Source of the DNA: Morinoia aosen
Taxonomy: Eukaryota; Arthropoda; Malacostraca; Amphipoda; Talitridae
Reading direction: 5' to 3'
Assembly: GCA_030386875.1 (NCBI GenBank)
Contig: CM059562.1
Coordinates: 63,610,201-63,674,200 of the forward strand
Length of the DNA: 64,000 nt
Each line of letters begins with the position of its first letter. Position 1 is the stretch's first letter. A model generated the notes under the pieces. It was not told where the DNA came from, searched no databases, and saw only the letters and a list, made by a program, of their open reading frames with translations. Below, one piece after another: positions 36,326 through 46,200 of this stretch. Position numbers and translations under genes: made by a program.

Positions 36326-37209
36326 AGCCTGGCGTGACTACACGCTTGCCTTATGCGGCTTCATAGCACCTTTCCAGTGTATTTATGTATCGAACATGTT
36401 TTCTCTGGTGAAATTTGAGAATACTTTTATAAATATTGATATAAATCACATCAAAGATGGTCCATCTGCTAACTGGTAACTAAAGACTGACGAGGCAACG
36501 AACACCGAATTTCTACAACATTTCCCATGACGACAATTGCGTTGAATTTCACTGAAGATTGACCCTTTTTCCCGGCCGCATCACCACTGCCAAATGATGT
36601 AACTACCTCACCGGGGTGCAAATCAAAACACAAACTTGAGGCGACCAGTACTTTTTTGTTGCAGCAAGCCTCGAGGCTTTTGGAGTCTAACAATCTCTAC
36701 GGAACACAAAGCGCAACTGGTGGGCTGAAAGTGCTTGGATTGTGGCGCAAGCTGTGAATAGAATAAAAATGACTTTACTCTGCAGACATAACCATTGAGA
36801 GATTCATTTTCTTGAGGAGAAGAATTACTCCAACAATTTTTAAAAAAATTATTACACAAGAGGTGCACTAATTACTTTTAATATTCTAAAGGAACATAAT
36901 TTACCTGAAAAATCATGATGGATTTTCATGATCAAGCTATAGTGATTTGGTGAAAAATTATTAACGGTACTCAACAGCAGTACGATGAGCGGTTCCGCAC
37001 GGTCACTGCCTTCGTCTTCTTAGCGCCTCAGTTCTGCAACGCGCCAGTGGTGGAAGCGTTATTTTCAAGATGCGAAATAGAATATGATCGATGACAAATG
37101 CAGCTGAAATAAGAATCTATGAGTAAATGACGATAGGTTATTCGTATATGTGTACAGTATATTAGGAAAAGCATTTAAGTATGTATTTCACTATCAAAAT
37201 GGCCTGTGA
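36326..37209. other. Non-coding DNA
   Basis: Two overlapping minus-strand frames (36868-36623 and 36693-36469) are open but have no motif. Nothing else was seen. Confidence 0.45.
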
Positions 37210-37405
37210 GGAAATACTACTCTCATAAGATTTTTTGTGAATTTTTGGGAAATACTCTCGTACTACTCTCATAAGATTTTTTGGGAATTTAAGGGAAATA
37301 CTCTCGTAAAACATTTTTTGGGGAATTTTTGAGAAATACTCTCTCGTAAAATATTTTGTTTGGGGAAACAGGCTTGCAAAATGTTCTTTGGGAAAATACT
37401 TCACT
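37210..37405. repeat. 38-46-bp tandem repeat, four to five units
   Basis: Units start at 37210, 37248, 37294 and 37332 with RGAAATACT, run through CTCGTAAAA or CTCATAAG, a T-run and GGGAATTT. A partial fifth unit reaches about 37405. On the minus strand the array lies within an 84-codon frame (37416-37162) that repeats an EYFPKI or LKFPKN motif. Unit lengths are not multiples of three, so the frame is probably incidental. Confidence 0.85.
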
Positions 37406-37706
37406 TTATGGTTCAAAGATGCTGTGCTTTATTTAGTGAGAGGTGTTACAGCAAGGATTGGAATTTGACGGTTAGGCCGCCAAGCGGGGCTGCTTTGAGG
37501 GGGAAAAAGGGGAGACGTAGCAGAGAACCTATTGTGCTGCACCAATGAACGCTTGCCTAGTGATCACGCGAGAAGGTGTGTCTGAGCACACACCAATAGG
37601 AGACCCAGACGTCAGAACAAACAAGAATCCCGCCAATCAGGATGCAGATACGGCCTCTGTAGAATGGAAGCGTCGAGAAGAATCTCGAAACAAGGAAGCG
37701 AAATGC

Positions 37707-37714
37707 TTATAAGG
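37707..37714 (+). promoter_or_regulatory. TATA-like site in the G+C-rich block
   Basis: TTATAAGG lies about 180 bp upstream of the first ATG of the 37886 frame. A start about 30 bases downstream would fall at GGATTTTCGACTC. Confidence 0.3.
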
Positions 37715-37798
37715 AGGGTAGATGAAGCCTCGTGAGGGATTTTCGACTCGGTGACGCTACGAGAGAGACGCACAATCAAGGAGGGGTTTTGCAGCCGG

Positions 37799-37820
37799 AA
37801 TACCGGCAGACGCCGGTATT
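37799..37820. repeat. Strong hairpin, 9-bp perfect stem
   Basis: AATACCGGC pairs with GCCGGTATT around the loop AGAC. It is G+C-rich for this region and would lie in the leader of any transcript starting near 37740. Confidence 0.75.
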
Positions 37821-37885
37821 ACCCGGCATTATACCAAGTCCGATGTTGACTGCAAGTGAAAGAGCGCCGCCGGCACATTTTCGAC

Positions 37886-38347
37886 ATGAGCAGCCAAAAT
37901 CCAACATCTAAGGTGAAATTTAACCATCGAAGTTTCGAGAGGAGGCGTCCAGTGTATCAGCAAGCTTCAAAGTACTGACGTGCGTCAGGAGGCATTCGTA
38001 GCACAGCAGCGAGGCAGCGGTTATTGGCAAGTGTAAATGTTGTCAACGACGAAGCATTCAAACATCTCTGCATCGGGGACGAACTCACAGGCAACTTCAG
38101 CGTCAAGATTTGGAGCCACGCAATTGTTAACGTTGCGAGTATCAACAGTCAAGTTCGTTCACCAACAAGGAGAAGATCAACGCACAAAATTGCAGTGAAT
38201 TGGCGCACAACGAAACTCTTAAGTAATTCCCGGCACCAGAACTTCAGCGTCAAGGTGGAGCGGGGAAGGCACCGCTGCAGCGCGTTAACGAGAGATCAGC
38301 CCAGAACAGCAGCGACTCTAAGCAACGACAAAGAAAATCGGCAGTGA
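37886..38347 (+). pseudogene. Basic ORF with one internal TGA, family unknown
   Basis: The frame starts at ATG 37886 (MSSQNPTSKV), meets TGA at 37976-37978 after 30 codons, then stays open in the same frame to TGA at 38345, 153 codons in all. The composition is rich in R, S and T, with few hydrophobic residues apart from a stretch near FKHLCIGDEL. A stop lies about 14 codons before the ATG. Codons are G+C-rich, as is the whole block, so openness is weak evidence because G+C-rich DNA has few stops. It is either a real protein inactivated by one stop, a retroelement leader frame, or an untranslated first exon. Confidence 0.25.
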
Positions 38348-38620
38348 GCGACAGCACATCGGCAGTGAATATCTATCAGTGAATTACGTATCATCAAAAG
38401 GGCGAGTGTTATGGTTGTGAGAGCTCTGTTAGGTGGTGATAAAAGTTCAATTTCAGATGTAGATCAGCACCAGAAAAGTGCTTTTCAAAGTGTCGCGCAA
38501 AATCGTATAATTTGTAGGCAATCGGTTTCCTGTGTTTATTTAGTCGAGGATCGAATTCACGTTGTGAATTGTGCGGCGCTTCAAATAATTCGACACCGTG
38601 TTGCAGCTCCAGGTTGAATC

Positions 38621-39423
38621 GTGATATGTTATTCTCGCTAATATTGTGTTTTATGTTGCTGTGGAACCTGCGGTTTTGTGGATGCGTAATTTGTTGTCTA
38701 CGATGGAGTATTGGTAACTTGAATCCTCGGTAAGCATCACATTTTATACCATGTCGTGTTTAAAGTTTTATGGCGGTAGAAATATGTACGTGCCTTTCCT
38801 TGACGCAGTTGTGCTCTCTCATGTCAATTCTGTCTGAATGCCTAGTGCACATATCCACGTGTTCATCTCAAAAATATATGTGTTTTAATCTTTCAAATTC
38901 TTTTATTCTCCATGTCTGGTATGCAGGTGTACGCAAGCATGAAGGACAATATTATAAAATGTGTACGGGGGTTGGAATTCCCTCAGCGTGTGGGAGGGGG
39001 GTCCTAAACCCACCCCCTTCTCTGTATCGCAATAGGCCTAAATTCGTAACTAGTTCCAAAAATTTGGCCGTATACTCTATAAGTTCTCTAAATCTATTAG
39101 ATAAAGCTTAACAATATTCTATCATGTACGCAAGATAACGAGCCTGATCATCTTCCCGTCATTACTGCTGAATTAAAAGTTGCCATCCTATAGATTGGAA
39201 GGCCTTGATGAGTACGATGAAGAAAATATAGGTGCCAATGGACTTTAAAGGATACGAGCGAGTTAGCTGAATAGTGATCCAGAATCCATGCGGTAACTCT
39301 ACTACATCACGTTAAAAATAAATATTGAGATACGTGAACCACAGTCAACAAATCATTCGTGGATACAACTGGATTGCAAATTGATAGATGGCTTACTGGG
39401 TATGATTTGAGAACAATTAATAG
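38621..39423. other. Non-coding DNA
   Basis: A 113-codon frame at 38770-39111 begins at ATG but has Cys/Ser-rich low-complexity content and no motif. I do not call it. Confidence 0.4.
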
Positions 39424-39684
39424 CTTTTCCGACATGCAAAGATTGCAGAACACGTCATCATTAATCTATTTCACATTAATGTTGAACGGCAGCTCGACCA
39501 GGCAGAAAAAACGTTGAAGAACTTCAATGACATTTTAGGTGCATCACGCAGAAATTTGATAGAGTTTCAAAAGACGACGTGTGAGAAATACCGAAAAGAA
39601 AGAAAAAGAAGATTCTTCATCCAAGAAGTTCGAAGCAAAAATTGTGGTCGAGGCAATATTCCTCGTCGAAAGGATCTCACTTAG
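39424..39684 (+). CDS. Stop-to-stop open frame, highly charged, no ATG
   Basis: Eighty-six codons are open between TAG 39421 and TAG 39682. The product is amphipathic and basic (VERQLDQAEKTLKNFN, then CEKYRKERKRRFF) with heptad-like spacing that could form a coiled coil near residues 20-60. Lacking an ATG, it would have to be an internal exon or a remnant of a larger frame. No recognised family. Confidence 0.2.
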   Translation, partial: LFRHAKIAEHVIINLFHINVERQLDQAEKTLKNFNDILGASRRNLIEFQKTTCEKYRKERKRRFFIQEVRSKNCGRGNIPRRKDLT

Positions 39685-41425
39685 ATAATTAAAGACCACA
39701 AGCAAGATTTTCAAACATTTTACGGAATCGTAGCGTTACAGAAGGTGTAATAGTTAGCCCGTCGACTTGGCTACCGTTCAAAATCCTAAGGTTGAGTTTT
39801 GAAAATTCATTACACTTCATCAGGGAACCATGGAATTTCAGGGAATCAGCGAATTTCTAGAGGTATGCACAAATTCTGTTCATAAAAAATTTAAGCCTAA
39901 AAACTTTAGCCGGAAAATTAATGCGTAAGTTTTACTCAAATTGGCTGACCAATTTTAACTGCCACCTCTACCTCTACGACCTAGTAAAATGTTTGAAATT
40001 TCGGCCTACTAGGCCAAAAATGACACTCGTGAAGACACAGAGAATGCCCTCATGATCTCATGAGACTGACTTACTGATTTAGGAAAAATTTAAAATCAGA
40101 GCAAATTCCTTGAACACATTCAAAATCATTGTGTCCTTTCCATTAATAACAATCTGAGATTAAGAAATTATCCTCGAGATTTTCCATTCAACGACGGTGG
40201 AGACGACTCTACTTATTTTTGGAATACGAAAGTAACATTTTTCACCACGATGGCAGCACTTTATATTGTACAGCTACAAAAACTTTAATTTAGACAACAT
40301 TTGAGCATAAAAGCCTGTATTACTGTGATATTTCAGTGATCCCTTAGAACTGAGAGGAAAAACAAGATCTGCACCAAATGAGATAGCATTTAGCGTTGTT
40401 TTTACGAGCACAATCTAGATTTAATTGCTTTTCTTCTAAAATATAGACATAGTTAATTTTGAAGCTATAATATTATGGTCGGCTCAAATTCGTACAGCAG
40501 AGATGCCCAGCCGAGTGAAATTTACGAGGGAATTATCATTTAAGGAACGATAATTACAGCATATAAACCGCTAATTTGTTATAACGAGACACTGTAGTTA
40601 AAAACTGCAGGAAATCTTGAATTTCCTCGTTACAGCAGCGGAATAAGCTGCATTTTAATTTTACAAGTTTTAATGACTGTGATATTCTTAATAAACCCTC
40701 TCTCTGTGGGACAAAAATATGATACTCTCTGCAAAATGCGCTAATGAGTTAATTTTCCACGCTGAACTTCATGTTTGTTGGGATTTTTCGAGTTTTAATT
40801 AAAGACTTTAAAATTAATTTAATTTAATTCAATTAACCTCTCCTTTAACTGCGAAATAAATGCTCATAATAAGGGGAAAACTCTTCTTTATCGTCAGTAG
40901 CACAGTGGGAACTCTCGTAGTCTGTCGATGTTTTATTTCGTTGGTGTGTTTGACTAAGGACTGCTGCCTCTTTTTGAAATACTTTTCAGTCAACTAAGCT
41001 CATCAGCTTCCACAAGATGGAACATAATATAATAATTGGCCGTTAAAGAAGACTAGCTGGTTTTCATCCTTGTTTTTCTCCTCAATAGTTGACCTTTAAA
41101 GCAGGCTGATGCTTATCCACGATGACAGCTGTCACTCGTGACGTGCTTTTGGTCGTTTTCTGGTGTGTCACTTCCAAGTAACTTCCTATTTTCTTTTCAG
41201 CTCTGCCGAGAACGTGACAAAAATTTGCAGACTTGTATTTTGTAAACCATTAATTTCTCAGAGAGTTCAGTGATGACTGTATTCTTTCACCACCAAATAA
41301 AGTGTTCACGAAAATAATAATTTAACTGTAGATCAAAGATGTTTAGACCAAATGTTTTAAGGGTCTCTGAATAATAGTGTCTGATGTAGAATGTAATTGA
41401 TACAAAATTTTGCTTCATGCACACT
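39685..41425. other. Non-coding DNA
   Basis: A+T-rich with no open frame of note. Several TTAATTTAATT runs occur near 40800-40840. Confidence 0.5.
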
Positions 41426-41491
41426 ACACTAGCATATTGCTAAGCATACACTAGCATATTGCTAAGCATACACTAGCATATTGCTAGGAAC
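41426..41491. repeat. 22-bp tandem repeat, three copies
   Basis: Units ACACTAGCATATTGCTAAGC plus AT start at 41426, 41448 and 41470. The first two are identical and the third is cut after GCTAG. Each contains the small palindrome GCATATTGC flanked by CTA and TAA/TAG. Confidence 0.92.
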
Positions 41492-42872
41492 ATCAGAAAA
41501 AAGGCAAATGGTTAAAAACGGGTTGAGCTTATCTGAAGCACATTGTTGTTTAGAACAAAAATTCCATAGTCTGATTTGCTAGTCAGCATTAGAATTATTC
41601 ATAGAGAAAAAAATGAAGAAATATGTAGAAAATATAGATTAAATGAAGTATATTTTTTCAGATAAAATCAATTTAACATCCTAAGAATTTTGGATGTTAG
41701 GTCTCACGTTACAAAGAACAACTGTATCATACTGTTGTGCATACCATACGCATTGAGAACCAATTTAAGATGTTTCGTGGAATCCTTAAATAAAACTTCT
41801 AAAGTAAGAAGTACAACCACAAGAGTAACACTTTCGATTCAGCATCAAATATGCGTAATCTGATGGTTAAGAATTACTTCATCCTACAGATTTTCATCAA
41901 TCTAGAATGCTTTTATTTCTATTTACAATTTGTTGTCCGTGTGATATTTCACATTTTATGCGTCGTAAAACATATCACATTTTTTACTTTACTTCGTAAA
42001 GAAGTAAAATCTTTAAAGGTGAGTAAAAAAGTAGAATGAAATTGAAGTAAAATGTGAATAGATTTCCTGTTATTCAATGTAGCAACAAAGCAAGCAAATC
42101 AAGCAAGGAATATTCTCGGAGAATAATTTGTACCAGACTAAAAAGCGCGGCAGTTTTGATTCATGTATAAATGGCGAATTACATTTTTAAACGATTTATA
42201 AAACATTTTAGAACATTATTTCGATTCCATAATTGTTTTAAAATTCTGAAAGAATGTCCCATCATTATTTTTCTCTCATAAATCCTATGGTGGAAAAAAA
42301 AAGAAATTTATGATTGGCTTTCAGCAATGATTTGCACTGTTCTCCATGCGTCGGAAAACAGGAAGGGAGCTATTGCAAAACAGTCATCCACAGATCTGCG
42401 AACCTCTGTATTGTTATGAAGTCTAAAGAGCGAGACACAACAGAAAATTCAATTTTGTTTGAATGAGAACAAATTGACTTCAATTATTGCTAAACACCTC
42501 TAAATTTGGGTGCAAGGACAAAACGAGCCCAAAAGTTTTAGTGAAGCCATTACTTAAAGCTTATCGGCACTCGTCTGCCAGCGTTAGCACGCAACAAAGC
42601 ATCACATTTAAGCATCATGACGTGATGTCCGAACAGAAATCGATTCAGAAGAAGGGTAACCACTATGAAAATATCTTCGCAAGTTATGACATGTTGGTAC
42701 TCATATTTTTGCGATCTTTATTTCGTTTAATAAGGCTTGTTGTTTTGAACGTGAGTGCTTTATGAATGATGCTGAGTTTGATGTTGAACTGTTTGACTTA
42801 CCAAGAAATGCTTCGTTCTAAACAAATCGACGTTTCCTAGCAAAGATAGCAGAGTACATTAATCTACATTAG
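41492..42872. other. Non-coding DNA
   Basis: No coding frame is convincing. The 92-codon frame at 42487-42765 has no motif. Confidence 0.45.
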
Positions 42873-42999
42873 TTAAGTTGCTACATTAATGTAGCAACTT
42901 AATTGCTACAATTGAGAGTTGCAATTAATGCAATTAATTGCAACTAATGTAGTTTCTACAGAGTTGCAATTAATGTGGCAACTTCTACATTAATTGCAA
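42873..42999. repeat. Cluster of three perfect palindromes/inverted repeats
   Basis: 42873-42902 is a 30-bp perfect palindrome centred on CATT/AATG. 42918-42944 has 12-bp arms (GTTGCAATTAAT) around a 3-base centre. 42964-42999 has 13-bp arms (TTGCAATTAATGT) around a 10-base loop. All three are built from the same ATTAATG core flanked by GTTGC/GCAAC in alternating orientation. Such sequence could extrude cruciforms or fold in RNA. Confidence 0.9.
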
Positions 43000-43096
43000 G
43001 TTGCTTTACCTCATAATTGATTAAATTGCACCTGTTGGTAAAATTAAATATGAACCCTACATGAACATATTGAATGAAAACCTGGAATCCTCATTG

Positions 43097-43252
43097 GGAT
43101 ATGAGCTATGTCAACTGTTTGTTCAATATTAATCATGGGCTATGTCATATATTTAGTCTACGTCAGTCATGGGCTATGTCAACTATTTGGTTCATGTCAA
43201 TCATAGACTATGTTATGTATTTGGTCTATGTCAATCATGTGCAATGTCATCT
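43097..43252. repeat. 34-bp tandem repeat, about 4.5 units
   Basis: Full units begin at 43131, 43165 and 43199 with ARTCATGGGCTATGTC or a variant. A partial unit starts at 43233, and a diverged copy precedes them from about 43097. Each unit ends near TTTGGTCTATGTC. The length is not a multiple of three, so the overlapping open frames that repeat short peptides are artefacts of the array. Confidence 0.9.
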
Positions 43253-46200
43253 TTTTTTCTTCCACCTATAGATGAAGACTTCAAACCCGTGTCTAAAGAT
43301 AAATTTGCTTGGCTTCACCAAATTCAAATAATTATAAGGAATTTTACGTTAAAAATTTAGTAAATCTCAACTAAAATCATTTTGAAATTTTATGATCACA
43401 TTGAAAAATTCAGTAAATCATCATGGCTCACATATATTCAAGATTTAGTGATTGCATCAAAATAAAAGTTGAAAAAATTTCCCTACATGTGTATTCATGT
43501 TTCCTCATAATCAATCATAAAAACATGATGGAAATTATACCAATGAAGAGAAGAGAAGTGACAATTTATACTGTGATAGAGTTCGAGATTCTTTACCGTA
43601 CTAAAATTGTAAAAATTCATACATTTTTCTGAAAATCAAGTTCCACATATACTTTAATCTACTTATTAATCAGTAAAAAAATGTAACGCCATTCGCTATT
43701 TCTGAAAAATACTAATATATCATAAAAATTTTTGACTACTTTCTCAAATACGAAAATTTCTGTCCCTGTATCTATAATCATCCCAAGTATTACTCAACCA
43801 GGGCAAACCACCAGATCATCACTGTTAAGAGCTGTAACGGAAAACCGCACAACCATTACTGTAATGAGATGAGGATAATACAAATAATACTGTGGTAAAT
43901 AAGACAGACGTTCTCACTGCTCTCGCTTGAATTATTTCGTTCAAAAATGTCTGGAGTTTCAAAAGATCTGATTATGAACTCGAACTCTTAAAAGAAATGA
44001 ACCTGCCAGTTGCTCTCATGAAACCCTGCATTGAAATAGTGTCCAGAGTGAACGATTTTCCTGCATAATTCTGTTTCGTTCTTTAATTAAAAATAACAAT
44101 GTTTCTGATGTTTAAATATTCACCGGATTTATGATGCCCAAAATATGCTGACCTCATTCACATTTAAATCCGTGCTGCGTGGGATCAGAGCAGCTCAGCA
44201 TATTAAGTCTCGGGCCCAAGCGTTCATTATTCAAGATCGATGCATAGCTAAACGTCCGCATACGATTCACGTATGTGAATAAATACATGGGGCCATATAC
44301 ACTAACAACAGTATTGAATACCTATCTTGCTATAACATCCGACTATGAACAGGACATTCCATTCAGATCTAGAAGGTCTTTCGAGTATTGGTAGTAGGAC
44401 CAAGATCTCGATGGAATAACTGGATCGATGTCCAACATGCAAGCTTCGTTCAGTAGAAGATTTGAGTCTGAATAGAAAATCAAAATGCTAATTCCGAAAT
44501 CTGAGACGCGGATATCACTGCGGCGCTGATGTGGTATTTGACTTGGCAGGAAAGCATATGTAATGGAAGCACGATCCACTCTACGTTTTACTTCGCTTAA
44601 AATAAGATTGTAATTTACCAATTATCAAACCATGTATCTAGAAATATAGAGTACTTTGAAAAAACTGAGGAGCGAAATTGCCACACAAACCATTTCAATA
44701 TCCGAGTCTAATAGTGTGAGGAAAAATAGACGGCTATTTTTTCATCATAATTTCGACTGGTTTAAATCTGGCAATGCAAAGCTAAGATTCTCGTGTTGGC
44801 GAACAATCATCTGTGTCACTTTTAATTCAAATTTAAACTCAAAATTTCGGCTCATTCTATTCTGAGTGTTCACAACTTCGCTCTAGAACTTTGCACCGTG
44901 TATTTACCTTCTCCTCAGTGCTTTGCGGTACTGCAGATACCAGCTCATCCTTAGAATTAAATTGCACTTCGGTTGGCTGATAACCATTCAAGTAACAATA
45001 GCCGTGCAGCCAACAATGTTTCAATTACATTTAGCCATATTCACATTTTAAGTACAGCTTTCTAGACAAGTGTATGAACGCACTCGGGTCGTCGCTGCAC
45101 TGTAGCTATTATCATCACGTTAACTATGTACGACTTGCTTAGATCATTCAAAGAGAATCTTAGAATATTCTCTATACACAAGATCTCATCGAGCGAGATA
45201 GTATTTACATTTACCATGTCCAACTGTCAAGGTATGGGGAGGGCGCGATACAGGAGAAGGTAAATTGGTCGTGTAGGATCTGATAAGATCAGTAGAAATC
45301 CTGTGCCTCGACCAGTAGAGGAAGGGTCGCGTATTTTCTTGCCGACTAAGAGAACATTTGCTTCTGTTTTTCCCAATCGCACGGGTGATGTGAGTAGTAA
45401 CCGGATTAACGCGAAAAAAGAAAAACGTTCCCTTCGTTTTAGACGTTTCGTTAATTTTTTCAACATTAAAAATACCGCCTTTAAAATTTAGAAAGATTGC
45501 TTTTCTATTCATGGGCGTTTGTTCGTTGCTGGAATTGAACTGATTTTTTCACCTTTAAAAATTGCTCTCGAAAAAAGTTATAAGACTGCAGTGCAATAGG
45601 CTTACAGACATTATCTGTTCGAGGCGTCTTTCAAAGCTCATTTCCAAAGCCTGGTTAAGGCTTCGACCCGTGCAAGGCTGCCGCCATTCTGAAACAAAAC
45701 GTCGCTTGCAGTGTAGAAGATTAACCGATTTAATTGCTTGGAATTTCCACAGCATTAATCTCCAATGGAGATCCCAACGCTCGAGTGCAAAACGCGAAGC
45801 AGGCAAGATCCTTCATAGTTCTTGATGAGGTAAAATATTACCCTCTTCTTCAAGTTTTTTGCACACGCTTGTATCCGCTTATTTCACAGCATGAAAAACG
45901 CTGGAAGAACTGATTTTTAGGTGAAGGATGGTCAACATTGAAGAGTTTTAACCAATTTCATTGTTCATGAGGAAGTAAAGTATAAAAATATCTTTAAAAA
46001 ATACTTGCACTGTTTCTAAAGGATTCTCTCGTAGATCATGAAACTTTTCCTTAAAATCCAGCTTTTAGATTTAGACTAAGTTCTTTTGGGAAGTGAGTCC
46101 TGAGTGGCAAACAGGCTTTTTGGAGGGTTTTTCATCCTGCTTTACATGATTCAATCATTTTTTAGGAAAACCTCGGCTCTTACTAATTTCAACACTACCC

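Larger units (their letters stand above)
37430..38620 (+). other. G+C- and CpG-rich block, candidate 5' region of a gene or element
   Basis: Base composition changes sharply from the A+T-rich surroundings, and CpG is frequent. Inside are TTATAAGG at 37707-37714 (a TATA-like site), a 7-bp stem at 37575-37594 (GGTGTGT/ACACACC) and a 9-bp perfect stem with a 4-base loop at 37799-37820. There is also a 153-codon frame at 37886-38347 and another open frame at 38411-38617. The sequence CTTCAGCGTCAAG occurs twice (about 38097 and 38240). This could be a host promoter with a first exon, or the 5' end of an LTR or other retroelement. No second LTR copy was found in the window. Confidence 0.4.

Noticed and set aside
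37430..37860. Reading of the CpG-rich block as an LTR (starts TGTTACAG at about 37443, has a TATA site)
   Set aside because: No second copy in the window, no clear primer site at a CA end and no gag-pol downstream. Kept only as one of several explanations.
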